Source: Mycolicibacterium frederiksbergense
Lineage (GTDB): Bacteria > Actinomycetota > Actinomycetes > Mycobacteriales > Mycobacteriaceae
NCBI RefSeq assembly: GCF_029893345.1
Contig: NZ_JARXVE010000005.1
Location: forward strand, 410,602 to 474,601
DNA length: 64,000 bases
Direction: 5' to 3'
Both the position numbers and the translations under genes were made by a program. The notes under the pieces are model-generated. The model was not told where the DNA came from and did no database searches. It worked only from the letters and a program-made list of their open reading frames with translations. Positions 8,892-16,430 of this stretch are shown here, piece by piece; position 1 is the first letter of the stretch; each line of letters opens with the position of its first letter.

Positions 8892-10084
8892 CCGCCGCCT
8901 AGCCCCGGAAGCAGGGGCAGTTCGACCACCGGCAGCGCCGGTTCCTCCCCGCTGCGCCCGGCCGCCGGGCCTTCGTGGGCTGCGCCACCACCGCCACCAC
9001 CACCACCACCACCCGCCGCAGGCGGGACCGTCGTGCTGTGTGCCGGCGGTGCCGCCGGCACCGAAGTGGGCTCCACCTGCGGTATCACCGTCGTCGTGGT
9101 GACCGGTGGCGGCTCCGCTGCCGGAGCGGCTGTCGTGGTCGGCTGCGACGACGTGCGCGGCGGGGCCGCCGGAGATGACGACGCAGGCGATGCGGGAGCG
9201 CTCGTGGTCGGCGCACTGCTCGACGGCGGCGACGACGCTGCCGTGGTCGGAGCCGTGGTATTCGGAGCTGTCGGCTGGGTCGTCGACTGAGTTGATGTCG
9301 GGTGCGACGTCGCGGTGTCCGACGGCTGGGTGGACGGGGTGGACGACTCCGAACCTGGGTCCGCCGGTGTAGTTGTCGGCGCAGTCGTCGGCGACTCGCC
9401 CGTGTGGGTCTCCGGCTGGGACGTCGGTGTAGTCGTCACCGTCACTGTCACCTCGGGCAGCACCACCGGAGGCGCGTCGGGTGGCACGGTCGCATGCGGG
9501 TCGCGGCTTTCCACCTTGACCGACAGCTGCTGCCACTTGTCGACGAGCTCCTGCTTGCGCTGCTCATCATCGACGGTGGCGACCGTAGTGGTGATGGTCT
9601 GCAGCTTCTGCTGGGCCGCGTCCCATTGGCCCTGGTCGATCAGCTGCTGCACTTGGCGCAGCTCACTTGAGGCCAGTTCGACCTGCACGTCGCGGGTCAC
9701 CGGCTGGGTTCCGAACACGACGCCGCGCATGCCGTAAAGGGCATCGCCCGGACCGGACCCGTACACCGCGGCGCCGAACCCGCCGACGCACAGCACCGCG
9801 GCGGCCATCGACCCCACGAGCGCCATCGGGAAACGCACGCGGTTGTGCGACGTTGCCTTGTCGAGCGCGGCTACGGCCTCACGCGGCGTGGCGATGCCCG
9901 ACATCGGTGCGCGGCGGGCGTCGTCGCGCCACCCCGCGAGCAGGACGGCCAGTTCGGCCTCTTCCCGGTCGGTCGAATACACCTGCTGCTCAAGGGAGAG
10001 TGCCTCGATGAATCGTTCGGACCGGTTGATCTCGTTGAGCGACGGATCACCACCATTTGACGTCCAGCGGCCGTAGTCAGGCAT
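8882..10084 (-). CDS. rsdA: Anti-sigma-D factor RsdA
   Basis: 400 residues from the ATG at 10084, which overlaps the sigD stop by 8 bases (translational coupling). The N-terminal SigD-binding domain lies at about 1-80 (MPDYGRWTSNGGDPSLNEINRS; AELAVLLAGWRDDARRAPM). One membrane helix follows at about 86-108, then a long extracellular part: a helical linker (about 120-180), a Pro/Thr/Ser-rich tail and a 10-Gly run near the end. RsdA is a single-pass membrane anti-sigma factor that releases SigD after proteolysis. The low-complexity tail is the variable part. The start is chosen from the RsdA consensus; an upstream in-frame start exists within sigD. Confidence 0.9.
   Translation of the reverse strand: MPDYGRWTSNGGDPSLNEINRSERFIEALSLEQQVYSTDREEAELAVLLAGWRDDARRAPMSGIATPREAVAALDKATSHNRVRFPMALVGSMAAAVLCVGGFGAAVYGSGPGDALYGMRGVVFGTQPVTRDVQVELASSELRQVQQLIDQGQWDAAQQKLQTITTTVATVDDEQRKQELVDKWQQLSVKVESRDPHATVPPDAPPVVLPEVTVTVTTTPTSQPETHTGESPTTAPTTTPADPGSESSTPSTQPSDTATSHPTSTQSTTQPTAPNTTAPTTAASSPPSSSAPTTSAPASPASSSPAAPPRTSSQPTTTAAPAAEPPPVTTTTVIPQVEPTSVPAAPPAHSTTVPPAAGGGGGGGGGGAAHEGPAAGRSGEEPALPVVELPLLPGLGGGQR
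8985..9014. repeat. Triplet microsatellite coding the RsdA polyglycine run
   Basis: A near-perfect array of CCA/CAC triplets (GGT on the coding strand), interrupted by one GCC, codes the Gly run in the external tail of RsdA. Runs of this kind change copy number by slippage without breaking the frame. Confidence 0.8.
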
Positions 10085-10655
10085 AGTCGCGCCCCGTCGC
10101 CATGACCTCGGTCTTGAGCCGGGCCAGCGCACGATGCTGGGCGACCCGCACCGCGCCGGCGGTGCTGCCGACAGCCTCGGCGGTCTCCTCGGCGCTCATG
10201 CCGACCACGATGCGCAAGATGAGGATCTCGCGCTGCTTCTCCGGCAACACGGACAGCAACCGGGCCATCCGCCGAGAGGATTCGGCATCCAGCGCGGACT
10301 GCTCGGGCCCCGCGTCAAGGGAGAACCGCTCGGGCACCACGTCAGTGGGCTCGGCGCGATTCCTGGCTGCCGCGCGATGCGCGTCAGCAACCTTGTGCGC
10401 GGCGATGCCATAAACAAAGGCCAGGAACGGGCGTCCCTGATCTTTGTAGCGCGGCAGCGCCGTAATGGCGGCCAAGCACACCTCCTGCGCAACGTCATCA
10501 GCTGAGAGTCCACTTCGCTCGGTTGCTCCGACCCTCGCCCGGACATACCGAACGACGATCGGCCGAATGATCTCCAGCACTTCCCGGAGCGCGTTCCGAT
10601 CGCCAGCTACTGCCTCAGCAACGACAGCGTCGAGACGGTCTCCCGAACTTGTCAT
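10077..10655 (-). CDS. sigD: ECF RNA polymerase sigma factor SigD
   Basis: 192 residues from the ATG at 10655 (preceded by GGAGAG). An extended start at 10802 exists, but its extra 49 residues do not look like sigma-factor sequence. Region 2 is at about 40-85 (LSADDVAQEVCLAAI, then FLAFVYGIAAHKVADAHR) and region 4 at about 130-180 (LPEKQREILILRIVVGMS, then TAGAVRVAQHRALARLK). SigD is linked to the stringent/stationary-phase programme in mycobacteria. Its stop overlaps the start of rsdA, so sigma and anti-sigma factor are made in a set ratio. Confidence 0.93.
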   Translation of the reverse strand: MTSSGDRLDAVVAEAVAGDRNALREVLEIIRPIVVRYVRARVGATERSGLSADDVAQEVCLAAITALPRYKDQGRPFLAFVYGIAAHKVADAHRAAARNRAEPTDVVPERFSLDAGPEQSALDAESSRRMARLLSVLPEKQREILILRIVVGMSAEETAEAVGSTAGAVRVAQHRALARLKTEVMATGRDYA

Positions 10656-10755
10656 CGTGGGCGATCTCTCCAGCGTTACGTGGTACCGACACTCGCGGTG
10701 GCATGGCTGAGCTAAACAATAACGACCGGCATGACGTGGCCCGGCCGGTGCTAGA

Positions 10756-11553
10756 TCAGGAGCCGGACCACACCCCGCCTCTGCGACGCACTGTATCGGC
10801 ACTGACCTCGCGGATCTGGCTTATCCAAGCTGCGTCGTGTGCGGCACTTCCGATGTCGGCCAGCAGGCAGGCCAACGCCCAGCGCAGCGGGATCAACCCG
10901 GATTTCTCGGTGGCCAGCAGCGCCGTGTCGGCGACGCCCCGCGCGGCGTCGAGGTCACCGGCGCTGCACAGCGCCGCGGCCAGCACCACATCGGATTTCA
11001 CGGCGTGGCGTGTCGAGGGGTAGGCGGCGGCTGCCGCGACACCGCTGCGGGCGTGCGCCACGGCGTCGGCGCCCTCCCCGCGTGCCATGGCCAACTCGGC
11101 ACTCACCCAGGCCAGGCGGACTCGCTGGCGCGGGCTGCCTTCGACGTCGATGGCGCGCGCCCGGTCCAGCAGCCGGGCCGATACCCCGAACCGCCCGACC
11201 CCGAGGGCATCGGCCGCCAGGCCGACGAGCGCGTCGGCGGCGGCCTCGGCGTCGTCACCACGGAGGGCCCAGGCCAAGCCGTCGACCCCGCGGGCCCGGT
11301 TGTGCCCGCCCAACTGCCGATAGAACGAGGCGCGCGTGCTGTGCGCCAGCGACAACACCGGCCCGGCGTCCCGGCTGCGCAGGATCGCGGCGAGCTCGGT
11401 GAGGGCGCAGCCGTAACGGCCCTGGCCGCCGGCGGCCACCGCCCGCAGCCAGCGCTGGTGCGGGGTCGTTGCGCTCGGCAATGGCCAGTGGCCCGGGTCA
11501 GTCCCGAATGCGGCTTCCGCAAGCACCGCGGCGGACTCTGCGATTGCGGTCAT
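10756..11553 (-). CDS. Rv3415c-like helical repeat protein
   Basis: 265 residues, almost entirely alpha-helical and Ala/Arg-rich, with recurring helix pairs like those of TPR proteins (ALTELAAILRSRDAGP; DALVGLAADALGVGRFGVSARLLDRARAI; VVLAAALCSAGDLDAARGVADTALLATEKSGL). It is conserved between sigD and whiB3 in M. tuberculosis (Rv3415c). No catalytic motif, membrane segment or signal peptide is seen. A scaffold or protein-protein interaction role is an inference from the repeats. It is divergent from whiB3. Confidence 0.75.
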   Translation of the reverse strand: MTAIAESAAVLAEAAFGTDPGHWPLPSATTPHQRWLRAVAAGGQGRYGCALTELAAILRSRDAGPVLSLAHSTRASFYRQLGGHNRARGVDGLAWALRGDDAEAAADALVGLAADALGVGRFGVSARLLDRARAIDVEGSPRQRVRLAWVSAELAMARGEGADAVAHARSGVAAAAAYPSTRHAVKSDVVLAAALCSAGDLDAARGVADTALLATEKSGLIPLRWALACLLADIGSAAHDAAWISQIREVSADTVRRRGGVWSGS

Positions 11554-11857
11554 CGGTTCGCGACGCTATCAATACGGGGGCCGGCACGGACCCGGGGGCG
11601 ATCCCACACCGCCGGATACTGGAAATTTATTTCACCGGCCGGCAATTAGTTAAAAATTGATGACTGCAGTGTTAATGGCACGTCAACAACCTGAGAACCA
11701 CCCGGAATTCCATTTAACGCCCCCACCAGGGCGAACAGGAGAAATGCGGCAAGTGCCCCAAGTCCGCATCCCGCGTATCTCCGCCGACGCGTCGCTAAGG
11801 TGAACGTGATGTAAATTCTTGACCTGCGATTATGCCCATTAGCACACGTCCAAGCTA

Positions 11858-11887
11858 TTGACGTGCATTATCGAGCCCCCCTAGTTT
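11858..11887 (+). promoter_or_regulatory. Candidate whiB3 promoter in a 434-base intergenic region
   Basis: TTGACG (11858-11863) and TAGTTT (11882-11887) are 18 bases apart and about 100 bases upstream of whiB3. The interval 11554-11987 holds no gene and is AT-richer than its surroundings, for example near 11625-11665 and 11800-11870. whiB3 has a long regulated leader in other mycobacteria; no other element stood out here. Confidence 0.4.
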
Positions 11888-11987
11888 GTGTGCACGAGCG
11901 GTCATTGGTGACACATGCTCAGTTCGGTTCCACCAACTCAAGCCCGCCCGCATTGGCGAATTGGGTGAGCAGGGAGGGGTTTTCCAT

Positions 11988-12278
11988 ATGCCGCAGCCGC
12001 AACAGCTTCCCGGACCCAACGCGGATATCTGGGATTGGCAAATGAAGGGACTTTGCCGGGGCGTTGATTCGTCGGTGTTCTTCCACCCCGACGGTGAACG
12101 CGGACGCGCTCGTGCCCGTCGTGAGATGCGGGCCAAGGAGATGTGCCGCAGCTGCCCGGTGATCACACAGTGCCGGACGCACGCGCTCGCCGTCGGCGAG
12201 CCGTACGGCATCTGGGGCGGCCTCAGCGAGTCCGAACGAGAGCATCTGCTCAAGCGCGGCATCCGCCGCAGCGCCTGA
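11988..12278 (+). CDS. whiB3: Redox-sensing [4Fe-4S] transcription factor WhiB3
   Basis: 96 residues from the ATG at 11988, preceded by GGGAGGGG. Four cysteines at residues 23, 53, 56 and 62 coordinate the iron-sulfur cluster, exactly as in M. tuberculosis WhiB3. They are followed by the WhiB turn GIWGG and a basic C terminus (LLKRGIRRSA) that contacts DNA. WhiB3 senses O2 and NO, keeps redox balance and controls lipid synthesis, partly through SigA. The location between an Rv3415c-like gene and (after an insertion) groEL1 matches Rv3416. Confidence 0.95.
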   Translation: MPQPQQLPGPNADIWDWQMKGLCRGVDSSVFFHPDGERGRARARREMRAKEMCRSCPVITQCRTHALAVGEPYGIWGGLSESEREHLLKRGIRRSA

Positions 12279-12295
12279 TCCGACTAGCAATCACC

Positions 12296-12329
12296 AGAGG
12301 CCCTCATTCCACCGGGGATGAGGGCCTCT
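12296..12329 (+). terminator. Intrinsic terminator after whiB3
   Basis: AGAGGCCCTCAT pairs perfectly with ATGAGGGCCTCT (12-base arms, 10-base loop), 17 bases after the whiB3 stop. Confidence 0.8.
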
Positions 12330-12441
12330 TCGCTGCTGCTGCGAGATCACCCGCCGGAGAAAACGAGGAAATCTTGTACCCGAGCCCCAGACTCGGGGCA
12401 CGATCCGAACCGGCGGCATTCAATCCCGGAAGGAGAGTCGC

Positions 12442-12867
12442 ATGTCAACCGATGTGACCGTGGCCGAGACAGGTACGGGGACCTACACCCAGCAGATCAC
12501 CGTCGGCCGCCACCAACTCACCGCCGACGAACCCGTTCCGATCGGCGATGACGCCGGCCCGAATCCCTATGACTTGGTGTTGGCCGGTCTCGGTGCGTGT
12601 ACGTCCATGACGGTTCGGATGTACGCCAACCGCAAGGGCTGGCCGCTTGAGCGTATCCGCGTCACGCTGCGGCACTCCCGCATTTACGCCCAGGACTGTG
12701 CCGATTGCGAGACCACCAAGGGGATGCTCGATCAGATCGACCGCGAGATCGAGTTGATCGGCGATCTCGACGACACCCAACGGCAGCGACTGATGGACAT
12801 CGCCGAGCGTTGCCCGGTGCATCAGACCCTGACCTCCGAAGTCCACATCACCACGACCGCGCGGTGA
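12442..12867 (+). CDS. OsmC/Ohr family protein
   Basis: 141 residues, preceded by GGAAGGAG. OsmC-fold proteins reduce organic hydroperoxides with a pair of Cys residues. Here they are in LGACTSMTVRMYA (about residue 53) and ERCPVHQTL (about residue 126), the usual spacing. Two more cysteines (CADC, about 92-95) are extra and might bind metal. It stands alone on the plus strand and is the first gene of the accessory stretch between whiB3 and groEL1. The preferred thiol reductant and substrate cannot be told. Confidence 0.85.
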   Translation: MSTDVTVAETGTGTYTQQITVGRHQLTADEPVPIGDDAGPNPYDLVLAGLGACTSMTVRMYANRKGWPLERIRVTLRHSRIYAQDCADCETTKGMLDQIDREIELIGDLDDTQRQRLMDIAERCPVHQTLTSEVHITTTAR

Positions 12868-12885
12868 CGGAGGGCGGTGCCGCAC

Positions 12886-13665
12886 TCAGGTTCCCGCGTC
12901 GACCCCATCGAAGACCTGAATCGAGTAGTCGAACGACGCCGGGGTGACGCCGAGTTCACGCCCGAACGGATGGTCGAGCCAGAAGATGAGGAAGATCAGC
13001 AGACCCAGCAGGATGGCGATCGCGCTCGACAGCATCATGTGATTGGGCGTGTTGCTGAGATGGGTGAAGCCGGTCAACGCGATCAGCAGGACGGCGCCGA
13101 ACAACAGTCCGCTCCACAACAGACCGGGAATCCGGGGCTTGGCGTCCAAGATTCTGGTGTTGCGTTGAGCCGTAAGTACATTGAGCTGCTCCCGGATTTC
13201 CGCGTTGACCGGGGACGCGGTGGACGATTGCTGGCCGAGCACCCGGTACATGTCGGTCACCGCGGCGCGCGCTGTGGCACTCGCGGGGCCGCTGCCCTGA
13301 CTGTCCCATTCGGCTTTCACCGCGGCGGTGTAGTCACGCAACAGGCCGCGCATCGTCACCTGCTCGGGTGCCGACATGCTGACCGTCTGCCGGTACATCG
13401 TTGCCAAGGTCGATGATTCATTGGTGACGTTCGCCTCGGCTGAGGAGAACTGCTCCCAGGCGACGACCACGGTGAAACCCAGCAGGGCACCGTAGACAAG
13501 CGCAACCGTCGTTAGAAACGGCGACAGTGACCCGGTCTGTTCTTTGGCCCCCGGCCGGTACACCGTCTTGTTGGCCAGCCACACGCTCCCGACCGCCAAG
13601 AAGACCAATACGGCGAGCACCGCAACCAAGAACAGCCATAAGCCGGCCAGGCCCAATCCGCCCAT
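12886..13665 (-). CDS. DUF4239 integral membrane protein
   Basis: 259 residues with four hydrophobic segments: about 5-30, 50-70, 185-205 and 215-235. A long polar helical region lies between the second and third (VTNESSTLATMYRQTVSMS and following). This is the bestrophin-like DUF4239 arrangement common in actinobacteria and cyanobacteria. A channel-like role is possible by fold analogy only. It is followed upstream on the same strand by the hemophore-like gene, 34 bases away, so co-transcription is possible. Confidence 0.7.
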   Translation of the reverse strand: MGGLGLAGLWLFLVAVLAVLVFLAVGSVWLANKTVYRPGAKEQTGSLSPFLTTVALVYGALLGFTVVVAWEQFSSAEANVTNESSTLATMYRQTVSMSAPEQVTMRGLLRDYTAAVKAEWDSQGSGPASATARAAVTDMYRVLGQQSSTASPVNAEIREQLNVLTAQRNTRILDAKPRIPGLLWSGLLFGAVLLIALTGFTHLSNTPNHMMLSSAIAILLGLLIFLIFWLDHPFGRELGVTPASFDYSIQVFDGVDAGT

Positions 13666-13699
13666 CGCTCACCTCTGTCGTCCGACAGACACCGGATGG

Positions 13700-14062
13700 T
13701 CAGGGAGTCGCGGGAGCTCCGCAGCGCTGGCGGAAGTCGACCGAGGGCTGTCGAATCTGCTGAAGCTCTTCTCGCACTGTGGGATTGGCGTCCAGATAGG
13801 TCTGAACCCGATCACTGATCTGATCCTTGGGCTGCCCCTTGAGACCGGTGAAGAAATCATTGACGTCGGGGTGGGCGGTCAGATAGTTCGACGTTTCGAA
13901 AGTGACGCCGGACATGACCCGCGCCAGCTCGGCAGCCGAGCACGGCGGTGGCGCCGGAGGATCTGCGACGGCGGATGCGGCGCCGAACAGCGCCAGACCG
14001 GCCAGGGCGCCGGCTCCGATCGCGGCACTCGTTGCGCGATAGCTGAGACGGGAGGGCAACAT
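13700..14062 (-). CDS. Secreted hemophore-related (MHB-like) heme-binding protein
   Basis: 120 residues from the ATG at 14062 (GGAG at good spacing). It has a Sec signal peptide with a hydrophobic core at about 10-30 ending ASAVADP. The mature part is about 85 residues, all-helical, with one Cys near each end (PPCSAAELARVM; FRQRCGAPATP) that probably form the disulfide seen in mycobacterial hemophores such as Rv0203. YLTAHPDVNDFFTGLK is the typical family motif. It probably captures or shuttles heme outside the cell; heme binding itself is not shown. Confidence 0.78.
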   Translation of the reverse strand: MLPSRLSYRATSAAIGAGALAGLALFGAASAVADPPAPPPCSAAELARVMSGVTFETSNYLTAHPDVNDFFTGLKGQPKDQISDRVQTYLDANPTVREELQQIRQPSVDFRQRCGAPATP

Positions 14063-14106
14063 ATTGGCTCCTTCAATCAAGGGTCGACACTTCAGGACGC
14101 AGATCC

Positions 14107-14427
14107 TCAACGTGGGCGGATAATTCCACCGCCCCCGCCGGGCCCACCCGGACCTCCGGGGCCTCCCGGTCCGCCGGGACGTCCTGGGTTCCAATCGATG
14201 TTGAGATCCCAGTCGGTGCCGCAATACCAGTCGTTCTCACACGGGTAGGGAACGCCGGCTGTGGCGGTTCGGGGCACTCCATCCGCACCGCGCACATCCC
14301 CCTGCGCGCACACGGTGGCGTAGCCCGAACTCGTGCAGTCGGCCTTCGCCGCTGGTGCCGCGGTGACGAACGCGATCGGAGCCATCGCCGATAGCAGTCC
14401 CAAAACCAGGTAGCGCTGTGTTGTCAC
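14107..14427 (-). CDS. Small secreted protein with collagen-like Pro-Gly-Gly tail
   Basis: 106 residues from the GTG at 14427 (GGGGGAGC at proper spacing). It has a signal peptide ending around AAPAAKA and a compact Cys-containing domain (ADCTSSGYATVCAQGDVRG; PYPCENDWYCGTDWD) with four Cys. The C-terminal tail is five PGG units followed by GGG and IIRPR. The tail is encoded by tandem 9-base units at about 14120-14170. Small proteins with a CENDWYCG-like motif recur in mycobacteria, with no assigned role. It is upstream of the hemophore-like gene on the same strand, 44 bases away. Confidence 0.7.
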   Translation of the reverse strand: MTTQRYLVLGLLSAMAPIAFVTAAPAAKADCTSSGYATVCAQGDVRGADGVPRTATAGVPYPCENDWYCGTDWDLNIDWNPGRPGGPGGPGGPGGPGGGGGIIRPR

Positions 14428-14673
14428 GTCGCTCCCCCTTTGCCGTTGGCGGGACCTGACGACCCGCACTCCGCGAGGCTATATCCCATGACCTGCACGT
14501 ATACCGGAATTGACGCAATGCAAAGCGTGGCAGCACCGCCCTGTTTCCCCACGCAAACAAACCGGCGGAACACCGGCAAAAAGAAACCCGAAGCGGAACG
14601 GTGAAGACGGCGCTTTTGGTGTGCCGCCACGGGCTTTGGAGGCACACTCGAAACCTGAGCTGCGGAAGGCAGG

Positions 14674-15087
14674 ATGCGCATGACCGACAACTGGAATGAA
14701 CAGATCATCGCCGAGTTCCGGGCCAACGGCGGCAAGGTCGGTGGGCAGTTCGAGGGCGCCACTCTACTGCTGCTGCACACCATCGGAGCCAAGACCGGCC
14801 GGGCCCGGGTCAACCCGGTGATGGCCTTCGACCTCGACGGCAAGCTGGCCGTCGTCGGCTCCTACGCTGGTGCCGATGTCGACCCGGCATGGCTGCACAA
14901 TCTGCGCGCTCATCCCGATGCCCGTATCGAGATCGGCACCGATGCCTACGATGTGCACGCGCGGGAGATGCCGGCCGCCGAGCGGGACGCCGCCTATCCC
15001 CGCATCATCGAGCAGGCACCGGGATTCAGCGAGTATCAGGTCAAAACCGAGCGCGTCATCCCGATCATCGAACTGCAACGCCGATGA
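14674..15087 (+). CDS. F420-dependent nitroreductase/deazaflavin oxidoreductase (DDN family)
   Basis: 137 residues with the split beta-barrel of the DDN/FDOR-A group: TIGAKTGRARVNPVMAF, VVGSYAGADVDPAWLHNLRAHP, and the C-terminal PIIEL. The motif around Gly-Gly-Tyr/Ser plus WLHNLRAHP is a hallmark of F420-binding reductases, which reduce quinones, fatty acids or nitro compounds in mycobacteria. The substrate is unknown. It is convergent with the TetR gene, 3 bases apart. Confidence 0.85.
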   Translation: MRMTDNWNEQIIAEFRANGGKVGGQFEGATLLLLHTIGAKTGRARVNPVMAFDLDGKLAVVGSYAGADVDPAWLHNLRAHPDARIEIGTDAYDVHAREMPAAERDAAYPRIIEQAPGFSEYQVKTERVIPIIELQRR

Positions 15088-15090
15088 CGT

Positions 15091-15696
15091 TCAGGCCCGC
15101 ACAGTCGGCCAGAACAGGCTGAACAGCCGCTCCTGCCAGCCGTCGGCAATGACCCCGGTCCGCGCCCGCTCGGCGATGTAGGCACCGACAACCCCGTCGA
15201 TCAGGGACTCGCTGTCGATGTCGCTGCGCATCGAGCCGTCGGCTTTGCCGGCATCGATGGCGGCGGCCAGTTTGGCCCGCTGTCCGACGAGGATCTGACG
15301 GAACAACGTGGTGAACTCCGGGTCGCTCTCGGTGAGCAAGGCCGCGAAGCCGCCCGGCCCGATTCCGTCTTCGATCGCTTCGACCGCATGCCGGATGAAC
15401 CACCGGAGCCGTTCGGGCGCGCCGGTCTCGGGATCCAGGGGTTCGGGAGCGGCCATCCGCGACAGCGCACTGGTCAACATGTCCCGCCGGTCGAGATGGC
15501 GCCGGTAGATCGTGGTCTTGGCGATCCCGGAGTGCGCCGCGACGGCCTCGACGGTCACCGCGCGCGATCCTCCGGTACGCAACAGATGCAGAGCCGATTC
15601 CGCGATGCCGTCCTCGACGCGGGAGCGCTGCGGTGGCGGCGGCTGCTGCGGCATCTGGTGTCCCCTGTCACTGGCGGAATAATTTCGGCCCGCCAT
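15091..15696 (-). CDS. TetR family transcriptional regulator
   Basis: 201 residues (187 if the ATG at 15654, preceded by AGGGGA, is used). The N-terminal helix-turn-helix reads SALHLLRTGGSRAVTVEAV, then HSGIAKTTIYRRHLDRRDML; the C-terminal helical domain is of the TetR_C type. It is divergent from a small membrane protein across a dense palindrome block at 15710-15733, which is probably its operator. Expected to repress itself and the membrane protein gene. Confidence 0.85.
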   Translation of the reverse strand: MAGRNYSASDRGHQMPQQPPPPQRSRVEDGIAESALHLLRTGGSRAVTVEAVAAHSGIAKTTIYRRHLDRRDMLTSALSRMAAPEPLDPETGAPERLRWFIRHAVEAIEDGIGPGGFAALLTESDPEFTTLFRQILVGQRAKLAAAIDAGKADGSMRSDIDSESLIDGVVGAYIAERARTGVIADGWQERLFSLFWPTVRA

Positions 15697-15709
15697 ACGC
15701 TACTCTCTA

Positions 15710-15733
15710 CGTAGCGCAACGCTACGCGTAGCG
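15710..15733. promoter_or_regulatory. Overlapping palindromes, likely TetR operator
   Basis: CGTAGCG-CAA-CGCTACG (15710-15726) is a perfect 7-3-7 palindrome and overlaps GCTACGCGTAGC (15721-15732), itself a perfect palindrome. The CGTAGCG half-site therefore occurs three times in 24 bases, which would allow two dimers to bind side by side between the divergent genes. Confidence 0.65.
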
Positions 15734-15773
15734 TAGCTTCGAGCGCATAGTGAGCACTCGAAAGGTGATGACC

Positions 15774-16190
15774 ATGATGAAGACATCCGAGTCTGGTTCG
15801 GCTCCGGTTCTGGCGTACGTACTCCTGCTCATCGGCTTTATCTCGCTCGGCCTGTTCGTCGCGGCACTGGGCACCGGCAGCAATCTGGCCGTGCTCGCCG
15901 GCATCGGCGTGGTCGCCGGCCTGGCCGGCGCCGTGGCGGGGTTTCGCCGGGGCGCACGCACGCTGGCCCAGTCCAGGGCCGCCGGTGACCCGGGCGACAA
16001 CGTGAGCGTGTTTTCGATTCCGCTTCGCCGGGACGAAGTCGATCGGTACCTGGAGCAGTACCGCGGCGCAGACGTGCCGCAGCCACGCCCGGTGATGACA
16101 GTGCTGGCCGGCGAGGAATCAACGTCGCGCGGCGGCGCTTCGAACGGACGCAAGCCCGCCCACGCCGTGTCGGAGCGACTGTCGGCGTGA
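15774..16190 (+). CDS. Small two-helix membrane protein under TetR control
   Basis: 138 residues from the ATG at 15774 (GAAAGG 8 bases upstream; starts at 15750 and 15768 are also possible). Two adjacent membrane helices lie at about 11-32 and 36-58 (VLAYVLLLIGFISLGLFVAAL; LAVLAGIGVVAGLAGAVAG). A basic cytoplasmic tail contains FSIPLRRDEVDRYLEQYRG. No family is recognised. The divergent TetR and its operator-like palindromes suggest induction by a small molecule. A terminator follows at 16274. Confidence 0.65.
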   Translation: MMKTSESGSAPVLAYVLLLIGFISLGLFVAALGTGSNLAVLAGIGVVAGLAGAVAGFRRGARTLAQSRAAGDPGDNVSVFSIPLRRDEVDRYLEQYRGADVPQPRPVMTVLAGEESTSRGGASNGRKPAHAVSERLSA

Positions 16191-16273
16191 CCCTAGCTTT
16201 GTAGCCAATACGCTCGACGAAAGACTAACGCCGACAACGTTATTGCGCACGCGGACTGGCGCAACGAGAAATA

Positions 16274-16298
16274 ACCCCCGGCCCATCGGACCGGGGGT
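16274..16298. terminator. Intrinsic terminator, CCGG-type stem
   Basis: ACCCCCGG pairs perfectly with CCGGGGGT around a 9-base loop; TGTTCTCGTT follows on the plus strand. The stem and loop resemble those at 20258, 25325 and 26166. Confidence 0.75.
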
Positions 16299-16430
16299 GT
16301 TCTCGTTCACTGGCCGGGAAACTGCCTGGCCCGTCAAAACATGCCGTGAACAGGCTGGACAGTGGTGCTTCAATATTCAGCAGGGGCAAGACGCGGGAAC
16401 CTTCGAGTGCTCGATGCGGGGGGAAACGAG

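Noticed and set aside
8975..9020. CAC-rich array as a CRISPR or regulatory repeat
   Set aside because: It is a coding triplet run in frame with rsdA.
12375..12400. Second terminator before the OsmC gene
   Set aside because: CCCGAG and CTCGGG can pair, but the stem is only 6 bases with no T-run and lies close to the osmC-like start.
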